A stretch of DNA of 5,981 bases from Bacillota bacterium (lineage in GTDB: Bacteria; Bacillota; Clostridia; Lachnospirales; Lachnospiraceae): contig JAEZQN010000025.1 in NCBI GenBank assembly GCA_023441145.1, positions 1 through 5,981 of the forward strand, given 5' to 3'. The notes below the pieces were generated by a model. It saw only the letters and a program-made list of their open reading frames with translations, was not told the DNA's origin and searched no databases. Of this stretch, positions 1 to 5,028 are shown piece by piece. A program made the position numbers and the translations under genes. How positions within the stretch are numbered: the first letter of the stretch is position 1; each line of letters begins with the position of its first letter.

Positions 1-1239
1 AATAAGTTAGGTCGTGAAATGGAACTGTTTGCTACAGTAGATGTTATTGGTCAAGGACTTCCACTTCTTATGCCAAAGGGTGCAGCGATGATTCAGACAT
101 TACAGCGCTGGGTTGAAGATGAGGAAGAAAGACGTGGCTACATGAGAACTAAAACACCTTTAATGGCGAAGAAGGATTTATATGTCATTTCTGATCATTG
201 GGGTCATTATAAAGAAGGTATGTTTGTTCTAGGAGATGAAAACAATGAGGATTCTGAAGTATTTGCTCTTCGTCCTATGACATGTCCATTCCAATATTAT
301 GTATATAAACAAAGTCAGAAGAGTTATCGAGATCTTCCTTGTCGCTATGGTGAGACTTCTACCTTATTTAGAAACGAAGATTCTGGGGAAATGCATGGTT
401 TAACAAGAGTTCGTCAGTTTACAATCTCTGAAGGCCACTTAATAGTTACCCCAGAGCAGGTTGAGGAAGAGTTTGCAGGATGTCTTGATCTTGCTAGATA
501 CTGTCTTACTACTTTAGGGTTAGAAGAGGATGTTACTTATCGTCTTTCTAAATGGGATCCTAACAACAAGGAGAAATACCTTGGTGATGAAGAACACTGG
601 AACAGAGTGCAAGATAAAATGCGTGAAATTCTAGATCATCTTGGTGTACAGTATACAGAGGCAGAAGGAGAAGCTGCTTTCTATGGTCCTAAGCTTGATA
701 TTCAAGCAAAGAATGTATATGGTAAGGAAGATACCATGATTACCATACAGTTAGACTTTGCTCTTGCAGAGAGATTCGATATGTTCTATATCGATGCTAA
801 CGGAGAGAAGAAACGTCCATTTATCATTCATAGAACAAGTATGGGTTGCTACGAGAGAACTCTTGCTTGGTTAATTGAAAAGTATGCTGGTTTATTCCCA
901 ACTTGGTTATGTCCAGAACAGGTGCGTGTGCTTCCTATTTCTGAAAAATATCATGATTATGCAGAAAAAGTATTAGCTACACTTAGAGATAATGGCATCA
1001 AAGCTACTGTAGATAGTCGTGCAGAAAAGATTGGTTATAAAATACGTGAAACTCGTCTTCAACGTGTACCATATATGCTTGTGATTGGTCAAAATGAAGA
1101 AGAAAATAATGTTGTTTCCGTAAGAAGCCGTTACCTTGGTGATGAAGGACAAAAGAGTTTAGACGATTTTGTGGATGCTATTTGTAAAGAAATTCGTACA
1201 AAAGAAATTCGTAAAATTGAAGTTCAGGAAAATAAATAA
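1..1239 (+). CDS. thrS: Threonine--tRNA ligase (ThrRS), C-terminal part, 5' end outside window
   Basis: Class II aminoacyl-tRNA synthetase that activates threonine and charges tRNA-Thr in the cytoplasm. The frame is open from base 1, and the first residues (NKLGREMELF) match the stretch just before the ThrRS catalytic core, so the N-terminal TGS and editing domains lie upstream. Counting the Met at position 19 as residue 1, motif 2 is around residues 109-140 (arginine in FRNE, R118) and motif 3 around 267-290 (R280 in YERT). The three zinc ligands of the family appear to be C89 (PMTCP), H140 (SEGH) and H271 (IIHR). The anticodon-binding domain is roughly 300-395 (VRVLPISEKY, VDSRAEKIGYKIR). 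The segment after the zinc Cys reads CPFQYYVYK, unlike the CPGH of E. coli ThrRS, so this is a divergent bacterial subtype. No separate terminator follows; the infC leader promoter begins 7 bases after the stop. Identity is near certain. Confidence 0.97.
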   Translation, partial: NKLGREMELFATVDVIGQGLPLLMPKGAAMIQTLQRWVEDEEERRGYMRTKTPLMAKKDLYVISDHWGHYKEGMFVLGDENNEDSEVFALRPMTCPFQYYVYKQSQKSYRDLPCRYGETSTLFRNEDSGEMHGLTRVRQFTISEGHLIVTPEQVEEEFAGCLDLARYCLTTLGLEEDVTYRLSKWDPNNKEKYLGDEEHWNRVQDKMREILDHLGVQYTEAEGEAAFYGPKLDIQAKNVYGKEDTMITIQLDFALAERFDMFYIDANGEKKRPFIIHRTSMGCYERTLAWLIEKYAGLFPTWLCPEQVRVLPISEKYHDYAEKVLATLRDNGIKATVDSRAEKIGYKIRETRLQRVPYMLVIGQNEEENNVVSVRSRYLGDEGQKSLDDFVDAICKEIRTKEIRKIEVQENK

Positions 1240-1245
1240 TATTTC

Positions 1246-1274
1246 TTGACAGTATAGAACATCTGTGCTAAGAT
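1246..1274 (+). promoter_or_regulatory. Sigma-A type promoter of the infC-rpmI-rplT operon
   Basis: A perfect -35 (TTGACA, 1246-1251) is followed by a 17-base spacer and a -10 TAAGAT (1269-1274). The -10 is preceded by TGC, giving an extended -10. Transcription would start near 1281, just after the thrS stop codon. The spacing and extended -10 are almost the same as in rRNA promoter P2 at 5797-5825. This promoter drives the structured leader ahead of infC. Assignment rests on the consensus match only. Confidence 0.85.
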
Positions 1275-1280
1275 ATGACT

Positions 1281-1438
1281 GTTGTAGATTGATGAGTCTA
1301 CAAGGAGAACAAAGTAGAGTATCCACTCTCACCTTAGCACAAGATGTGACTCGGGTTTATATGCAAGACGTTAATAGAAGCATATTGCTTTTATTAGTAT
1401 AGAACTTGGCGTGGATAACTTTGTTATCCACGTTTTTT
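1281..1438 (+). ncRNA. L20-type ribosomal protein leader (transcription attenuation region of infC operon)
   Basis: This 5' untranslated RNA sits where Firmicutes carry the L20 leader, which binds excess ribosomal protein L20 and causes premature termination before infC. Four helices can be read: TTGTAGA/TCTACAA (1282-1288 with 1297-1303), AGAGT/ACTCT (1316-1320 with 1325-1329), a 13-pair hairpin including wobbles (1370-1382 with 1386-1398), and the terminator (1410-1432). CAAG (1364-1367) can pair with CTTG (1405-1408) to close the third hairpin. TATCCAC (1320-1326) is complementary to GTGGATA (1411-1417) in the terminator, giving a possible antiterminator. Position and attenuator support the call; I did not score it against the family model, and L20 binding is known of the family, not shown here. 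Confidence 0.72.
1410..1438 (+). terminator. Intrinsic terminator / attenuator in infC leader
   Basis: A 10-base-pair perfect stem (CGTGGATAAC with GTTATCCACG) has a three-base TTT loop and is followed directly by six T residues (1433-1438). It lies upstream of the infC ribosome binding site, so it would act as a regulated attenuator of the operon. It can also end read-through transcripts from thrS, which has no other terminator. Confidence 0.92.
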
Positions 1439-1453
1439 GTGTTAACAGCGAGC

Positions 1454-1470
1454 CAAGCACGCAGTGCTTG
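1454..1470. repeat. Hairpin A of the mosaic (7-3-7, GCA loop)
   Basis: A perfect 7-base-pair stem, CAAGCAC with GTGCTTG, closes a GCA loop. An outer GCGA/TCGC match (1448-1451 with 1474-1477) can extend it across a small internal loop. It has no T-tract, so it is not a terminator. Its outer pairs and closing pairs are the same as those of hairpin B at 1531-1547. Confidence 0.8.
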
Positions 1471-1485
1471 TTATCGCAAAAGAGG

Positions 1486-1512
1486 AAGCATCAGATGCTT
1501 GCATCTGTATGC
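1486..1512. repeat. Overlapping inverted repeats in the mosaic
   Basis: Three palindromic pairings share the same bases: AAGCAT/ATGCTT (1486-1491 with 1495-1500), CAGATGC/GCATCTG (1492-1498 with 1501-1507) and GCAT/ATGC (1501-1504 with 1509-1512). Only one or two can form at once, so the stretch could switch between folds or may simply be a decayed and duplicated palindrome. Confidence 0.65.
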
Positions 1513-1530
1513 GAATTCTTTTGGGATAGT

Positions 1531-1547
1531 CAAATACGTAGTATTTG
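1531..1547. repeat. Hairpin B of the mosaic (7-3-7, GTA loop)
   Basis: A perfect 7-base-pair stem, CAAATAC with GTATTTG, closes a GTA loop. Compared with hairpin A, two adjacent stem pairs have changed from G-C and C-G to A-T and T-A, with both partners altered, so pairing is preserved. It is followed directly by GCGAGC, the same hexamer that precedes hairpin A. Confidence 0.8.
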
Positions 1548-1549
1548 GC

Positions 1550-1625
1550 GAGCGTCCATCAGCGATCGACGAAGTCGAGAGGTGGAGCGTCCATCAACGA
1601 TCGACGAAGGTAAGAGGTGGAGCGT
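1550..1625. repeat. Two tandem 35-bp direct repeats plus a third partial unit
   Basis: Unit 1 (1550-1584) and unit 2 (1585-1619) begin GAGCGTCCATCA and end AGAGGTG. They match at 31 of 35 positions, counted by eye, and the first bases of a third unit (GAGCGT) follow at 1620-1625. Unit 1 contains the hairpin TCGAC-GAA-GTCGA. In unit 2 the right arm reads GGTAA, so that hairpin is lost. Each unit also carries the palindrome CGATCG. Confidence 0.9.
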
Positions 1626-1675
1626 TAGTTAACCAACAAAGTGTGTTGTCCGAGAATTGATTTATTAACCCATAT

Positions 1676-1692
1676 GGAGGTGCAGTACAATT
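1676..1692 (+). promoter_or_regulatory. infC ribosome binding site and ATT start codon
   Basis: GGAGGTG (1676-1682) is a strong Shine-Dalgarno. The in-frame ATG at 1702 lies 19 bases beyond it, too far for efficient initiation. An in-frame ATT at 1690 lies at a 7-base gap. IF-3 genes are known to use AUU starts, because IF-3 itself discriminates against them and so limits its own synthesis. ATT is therefore chosen as the start. Confidence 0.85.
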
Positions 1693-2199
1693 AGCGATTT
1701 AATGATTAATGAGCAGATCAGAGACCGTGAGATTCGTCTTATTGGTGAAGACGGTGAACAATTAGGAGTTATGCCTACAAAGGATGCTATGAAACTAGCA
1801 AAGGAAGCGAATCTCGACTTAGTGAAGATTTCTCCAAATGCAAAGCCACCTGTTTGTAAGATTATCGATTATGGTAAGTTTAGATATGAACAGGCTCGTA
1901 AGGAGAAGGAAGCAAAGAAAAAGCAGAAGATTACCGATGTAAAAGTTCTTCGTTTGTCACCTAATATTGATCAGAATGACCTTAATACCAAGGCTAATCA
2001 GGCTAGAAAGTTTATCACAAAAGGTGATAAAGTAAAAGTGGAACTTCGTTTCCGTGGTAGAGAGATGGCTCATATGGGTATTGGTAAACAAATTTTGGAT
2101 ACCTTTTATTCACAGCTTGAGGACATTGCTTTGGTTGAAAAACCTGCAAAACTTGAAGGTAGAACTATGATAATGGTTCTTTCTGAGAAGAAACAGTAA
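1690..2199 (+). CDS. infC: Translation initiation factor IF-3
   Basis: IF-3 binds the 30S ribosomal subunit, prevents premature 50S joining and checks start codon and initiator tRNA. From the ATT at 1690 the protein is 169 residues (first residues MSDLMINEQIRDRE, ATT read as Met), close to the family length. The N-terminal domain carries the IF-3 signature KIIDYGKFRYE. A lysine-rich linker (KEAKKKQK) leads to the C-terminal domain with LRLSPNID, KVELRFRGREMAHMGIG and a final TMIMVLSEKKQ. Starting at the first ATG (1702) would give 165 residues but would leave the ribosome binding site 19 bases away. It is the first gene of the infC-rpmI-rplT operon. Control is likely twofold: attenuation in the leader and start-codon discrimination. 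Confidence 0.97.
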   Translation: MSDLMINEQIRDREIRLIGEDGEQLGVMPTKDAMKLAKEANLDLVKISPNAKPPVCKIIDYGKFRYEQARKEKEAKKKQKITDVKVLRLSPNIDQNDLNTKANQARKFITKGDKVKVELRFRGREMAHMGIGKQILDTFYSQLEDIALVEKPAKLEGRTMIMVLSEKKQ

Positions 2200-2249
2200 T
2201 TGAGAACCAACACTATTGTTGATGATATTATTATCAAGGAGGAAAAGAC

Positions 2250-2447
2250 ATGCCAAAAATTAAGACAAGCAAAGCTGCTGCAAAACGTTTCAAAAAGACA
2301 GGTACTGGAAAATTAAAAAGAATGAAGGCTTACAAGAGCCATATCTTAACTAAGAAATCTGCTAAGAGAAAGAGAAATCTTAGAAAATCTACTACTGTTG
2401 ATGCAACTAACATTAAGAACATGAAAAAGATTTTACCTTATCTATAA
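2250..2447 (+). CDS. rpmI: 50S ribosomal protein L35
   Basis: A small, very basic 65-residue protein of the large ribosomal subunit. The N-terminus (PKIKTSKAAAKRFKKTG) and the middle (HILTKKSAKRKRNLRK) are the typical bL35 signatures, and the length is the usual one. AAGGAGG (2236-2242) lies 7 bases before the ATG. It follows infC by 50 bases with no terminator and is co-transcribed with infC and rplT. The 50-base gap has no clear strong hairpin, which fits control in the infC leader rather than an E. coli style L20 operator at rpmI. Confidence 0.98.
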   Translation: MPKIKTSKAAAKRFKKTGTGKLKRMKAYKSHILTKKSAKRKRNLRKSTTVDATNIKNMKKILPYL

Positions 2448-2471
2448 GATTAAGCAAGGAGGGAAAACGAG

Positions 2472-2828
2472 ATGGCAAGAATTAAAGGCGGAATGAACGC
2501 TAAAAAGAGACATAAAAGAGTATTAAAGCTAGCTAAAGGTTATAGAGGAGCTAGATCTAAACAATATAGAGTAGCAAAACAATCTGTAATGAGAGCATTA
2601 ACTTCTCAATTTGCAGGTAGAAAGCAAAAGAAGAGAGATTTCAGAACATTATGGATCGCTCGTATCAATGCTGGTGCTAGAATGAATGGTTTATCCTACA
2701 GCAAATTCATGTATGGATTAAAATTAGCTGAAGTTGAAGTTAACAGAAAAATGTTATCTGAGATGGCTATCAATGATCCAGCTGGATTTACTGCTTTAGT
2801 AGAGATTGCAAAAGCTAAATTAGCTTAG
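2472..2828 (+). CDS. rplT: 50S ribosomal protein L20
   Basis: A primary 23S rRNA-binding protein needed early in large-subunit assembly; in Firmicutes it also represses its own operon through the leader. The 118-residue length is standard for bL20. The N-terminal basic tail (MARIKGGMNAKKRHKRVLKLAKGY) and the globular part (RTLWIARINAGAR, SYSKFMYGLK) are characteristic. AAGGAGG (2456-2462) lies 9 bases before the ATG. It is the last gene of the operon, 24 bases after rpmI, and is followed 8 bases after its stop by a terminator. Confidence 0.98.
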   Translation: MARIKGGMNAKKRHKRVLKLAKGYRGARSKQYRVAKQSVMRALTSQFAGRKQKKRDFRTLWIARINAGARMNGLSYSKFMYGLKLAEVEVNRKMLSEMAINDPAGFTALVEIAKAKLA

Positions 2829-2836
2829 TATAGATT

Positions 2837-2869
2837 AAAAAAGACACTTCTCCTAGAGGTGTCTTTTTT
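2837..2869 (+). terminator. Terminator of the infC-rpmI-rplT operon
   Basis: The stem GACACTTC with GAGGTGTC (2843-2850 with 2856-2863, one G-T pair) has a five-base loop. It is flanked by six A residues before and six T residues after, which extend the stem and make it usable on both strands. It lies just after the rplT stop. Confidence 0.93.
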
Positions 2870-2913
2870 GTTTATGTAATTAATGGAAAAGGCAGTTTAA
2901 TTGATGAAAATAC

Positions 2914-2942
2914 TGTACAAAAATGTTCTAAGCACGTATACT
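2914..2942 (+). promoter_or_regulatory. Probable promoter of the aldolase-kinase pair
   Basis: A good -10, TATACT (2937-2942), stands 17 bases after TGTACA (2914-2919), which matches the -35 consensus at four of six positions. A promoter is expected here because a strong terminator closes the operon upstream. The -35 is weak, so the element may need an activator or may be modest. Confidence 0.45.
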
Positions 2943-2985
2943 TTGATTATCCTGACGATACTAGTGCTAAAAAGGAGGACATAAT

Positions 2986-4032
2986 ATGTACAGTTTTATG
3001 AATGATTATAGTGAAGGTGCTCATCCAGAAATAATGAAGGAACTTTTAACAACGAATGATGAGCAGTCTGAAGGTTATGGCCTTGATACATATTCCAATA
3101 GAGCAGTTGAACTTATGAAAGAGAAGATGAACGATGACCAGGTAGAGATTCATTTCCTTACAGGAGGAACACAAACGAATCTAACTGCGATTTCTGCATT
3201 TTTAAGACCGCACCAAGCAGTGATTGCACCTAAGACTGGGCATATAGCAGTGCATGAGACAGGGGCCATTGAAGCAACTGGGCATAAAGTGATTACTGTA
3301 AATACAATGGATGGGAAATTGACTGTTCCTCAAATACATAAAAGTTATTTAGAACACACAGATGAACATATGGTAAAACCCAAATTAGTATATCTCTCTA
3401 ACCCAACGGAGGTTGGGACAGTATACACGAGACGGGAAATACAAGAGATATATGAATACTGTAAGTCGCAACAATTACTTCTATATATAGATGGAGCACG
3501 ATTAGGAAGTGCACTTACAACAAAAAATAATGATATGTTATTAGTAGATTATCCTAAGCTTTGCGATGCTTTTTACATAGGTGGAACAAAAATGGGAGCA
3601 CTTTTTGGAGAGGCATTGGTTATTTGCAATTCAACTCTTCAGGAAGAATTTCGGTATCTTATGAAACAAAAGGGCGGCCTCTTGGCAAAGGGAAGACTCC
3701 TAGGAATACAGTTTGGAGTACTGTTTAGTAAAAACCTGTATTTTCATATTGGTGCTCATGAAAATAGTATGGCAGATATGCTGAGAACGGGGATTGCTAG
3801 CCTTGGTTATAGCTTTTTATATGATTCACCTACTAATCAACTATTTCCAATCTTTCATAATGATGTAATAAGTAAACTTGAAGAAAAATTCTCATTCCAT
3901 ATATGGGAGAAGGTAAATGAGACCCACTCTGCGATACGTTTGGTTACCTCTTGGGCCACAAGTGAAGATGTTGTAGAAGAATTCTTAATTGAACTTTCTA
4001 ACGTTACAGAGATAACTGAAGTCTCAGAGTAA
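2986..4032 (+). CDS. PLP-dependent threonine aldolase / beta-eliminating lyase family protein
   Basis: A 348-residue fold-type I PLP enzyme, resembling low-specificity L-threonine aldolase, which splits threonine or allo-threonine into glycine and acetaldehyde in the cytosol. Visible family features are the phosphate-binding turn LTGGTQTN (58-65), the histidine stacking on the cofactor (H90 in HIAVHETG), the pyridine-binding aspartate in LYIDGARLG (D169, with R172), the PLP lysine in IGGTKMG (K202) and a C-terminal arginine likely to bind the carboxylate (R318 in SAIRLV). AAAGGAGG (2971-2978) lies 7 bases before the ATG. A ROK kinase follows after 26 bases without a terminator, so the two are probably co-transcribed, but no shared pathway is obvious. 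Family is certain; substrate is not, since aromatic beta-lyases and other amino acid lyases share this domain. Confidence 0.88.
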   Translation: MYSFMNDYSEGAHPEIMKELLTTNDEQSEGYGLDTYSNRAVELMKEKMNDDQVEIHFLTGGTQTNLTAISAFLRPHQAVIAPKTGHIAVHETGAIEATGHKVITVNTMDGKLTVPQIHKSYLEHTDEHMVKPKLVYLSNPTEVGTVYTRREIQEIYEYCKSQQLLLYIDGARLGSALTTKNNDMLLVDYPKLCDAFYIGGTKMGALFGEALVICNSTLQEEFRYLMKQKGGLLAKGRLLGIQFGVLFSKNLYFHIGAHENSMADMLRTGIASLGYSFLYDSPTNQLFPIFHNDVISKLEEKFSFHIWEKVNETHSAIRLVTSWATSEDVVEEFLIELSNVTEITEVSE

Positions 4033-4058
4033 ATTTTACAACATAAGGGGAGAAAACG

Positions 4059-4940
4059 ATGCTTTATGGTGCGCTTGAAGCCGGTGGGACAAAAATGGTT
4101 TGTGCTATCGGTGATGAAAATGGACATATCAAAGAAATAAAAACATTTCCTACTACTACACCAGAGGAAACTATGCCTCTTTTATTAGGTTTCTTTCAAC
4201 AGTATCCGATAGAGGCTTTGGGAATAGGGTGCTTTGGTCCCATAGATTTGGATAAGAATTCACCTACCTATGGTTACATCACCAGTACACCAAAGCTAGC
4301 TTGGCAGAACTTTGATATATGTGGTGCATTCCGTGATAAGCTTAATATCCCAATTGGGTTTGATACGGATGTAAATGGATCTTGTCTTGGAGAAATGACC
4401 TATGGCGCTGCCAAGGGGTTGCATTCTGCCGCTTATATAACAGTAGGAACAGGTGTCGGCGTAGGAATATGTGTAAATGGAACGTTGCTTCATGGAATGA
4501 TGCATGGGGAAGCTGGACATATGCTAGTCAAAAAATATTCATCTGATACTTTTTTAGGAGCTTGTCCGTTTCATGGGGACTGTATAGAAGGTTTGTGTGC
4601 AGGAGGCTCTATTGAAAAGCGTTATGGTATAAAATCGTATTTACTAGAAGAAACAGATATAGTATGGTCTTATACGGGATACTACATAGCCCAACTGATA
4701 GTTAACTTGATTCTGACTGTCTCTCCTCAGAGGGTAATTCTAGGTGGTGGTGTAATGAAACAAAAGCAATTGTTCCCCATTATTAGAGAACAGGTTCCCC
4801 AAATCCTAAAAGGATATGTGAAAACAAAAGAATTAGAAAACATGAATGAGTATATAGTCGAACCGCAATGTAAAGACCAGCAAGGAGTCCTAGGAGCATT
4901 GTTGCTAGGGTATGAAGCCTTAAATAGAATGAAATCATAA
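4059..4940 (+). CDS. ROK-family sugar kinase, probable fructokinase
   Basis: A 293-residue ATP-dependent sugar kinase, probably phosphorylating fructose at carbon 6 in the cytosol. The N-terminal phosphate loop is ALEAGGTKMVCAIG (5-18). GIGCFGPIDL (55-64) follows. The catalytic aspartate is D104 in FDTDVNG. A second ATP-binding loop is TVGTGVGVG (128-136), and the adenosine motif is ILGGGVM (227-233). The ROK zinc site is clear: H154 (GEAGH), C169, H172 and C175 in GACPFHGDC. This CPFHGDC spacing is typical of the fructokinase branch (B. subtilis YdhR type) rather than the CxCG motif of glucokinase or N-acetylglucosamine kinase. AAGGGGAG (4045-4052) gives a 6-base gap to the ATG. It is probably co-transcribed with the aldolase-like gene upstream and ends at the two-part terminator. 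Sugar specificity is inferred. Confidence 0.9.
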   Translation: MLYGALEAGGTKMVCAIGDENGHIKEIKTFPTTTPEETMPLLLGFFQQYPIEALGIGCFGPIDLDKNSPTYGYITSTPKLAWQNFDICGAFRDKLNIPIGFDTDVNGSCLGEMTYGAAKGLHSAAYITVGTGVGVGICVNGTLLHGMMHGEAGHMLVKKYSSDTFLGACPFHGDCIEGLCAGGSIEKRYGIKSYLLEETDIVWSYTGYYIAQLIVNLILTVSPQRVILGGGVMKQKQLFPIIREQVPQILKGYVKTKELENMNEYIVEPQCKDQQGVLGALLLGYEALNRMKS

Positions 4941-4955
4941 TAAGTTGGTAAAAGT

Positions 4956-5018
4956 AAAGCCAGGTAGTAGAGCTGCTAGCCTTATGATATAGGGCTGATA
5001 GTTCGACTATCTGGCTTT
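4956..5018. terminator. Long two-part bidirectional terminator between convergent genes
   Basis: The outer stem has 13 pairs with one G-T (4956-4968 with 5006-5018). Inside it is a second hairpin, AGCCTTAT with ATAGGGCT (4978-4985 with 4989-4996, one G-T). TTTT overlaps and follows the outer stem on the plus strand. On the minus strand the stem is followed by a T-rich run (the complement of 4945-4958). It would serve the ROK kinase on plus and the DUF3783 gene on minus. A competing hairpin, GATAGT-TCG-ACTATC (4997-5011), uses the same right arm. Confidence 0.75.
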
Positions 5019-5028
5019 TGATATTTAT

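Larger units (their letters stand above)
1441..1633. repeat. Composite repeat mosaic of small hairpins between attenuator and infC
   Basis: About 190 bases, visibly richer in G and C than the genes around it, are built of short inverted repeats and a tandem duplication. Both ends carry GTTAAC (1441-1446 and 1628-1633). The palindromes are CAAGCAC-GCA-GTGCTTG (1454-1470), AAGCAT-CAG-ATGCTT (1486-1500), CAGATGC-TT-GCATCTG (1492-1507), CAAATAC-GTA-GTATTTG (1531-1547) and TCGAC-GAA-GTCGA (1566-1578). GCGAGC occurs at 1448-1453 and again at 1548-1553. Overlapping open frames across it are unlikely to be genes: they lack ribosome binding sites, overlap each other and begin inside the terminator. 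It resembles an interspersed intergenic repeat (REP- or MITE-like) that has landed in the operon's 5' UTR. Dispersal in the genome is inference. Confidence 0.7.

Noticed and set aside
1361..1402. Possible leader peptide MQDVNRSILLLLV, rich in Ile and Leu, just before the attenuator
   Set aside because: There is no Shine-Dalgarno before the ATG, and the Leu codons coincide with the right arm of the 1370-1398 hairpin, which explains their composition. An L20 leader needs no peptide.
1441..1633. CRISPR array
   Set aside because: The tandem units are directly adjacent without spacers, there are only two, and the palindromes differ from one another. No cas gene is present.
1406..1660. Open frame of 84 codons, with a second overlapping one at 1411-1632
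   Set aside because: Both begin inside the attenuator stem, have no ribosome binding site, overlap each other in different frames and translate the hairpin repeats. Their openness is best explained by the repeat mosaic.
3855..4127. Minus-strand open frame of 90 codons across the aldolase-kinase junction
   Set aside because: It lies opposite two well-supported genes, resembles no family I know and has no evident start signals.
4296..4520. Minus-strand open frame of 74 codons within the kinase gene
   Set aside because: It is antisense to the conserved ROK core; a shadow of the real reading frame.
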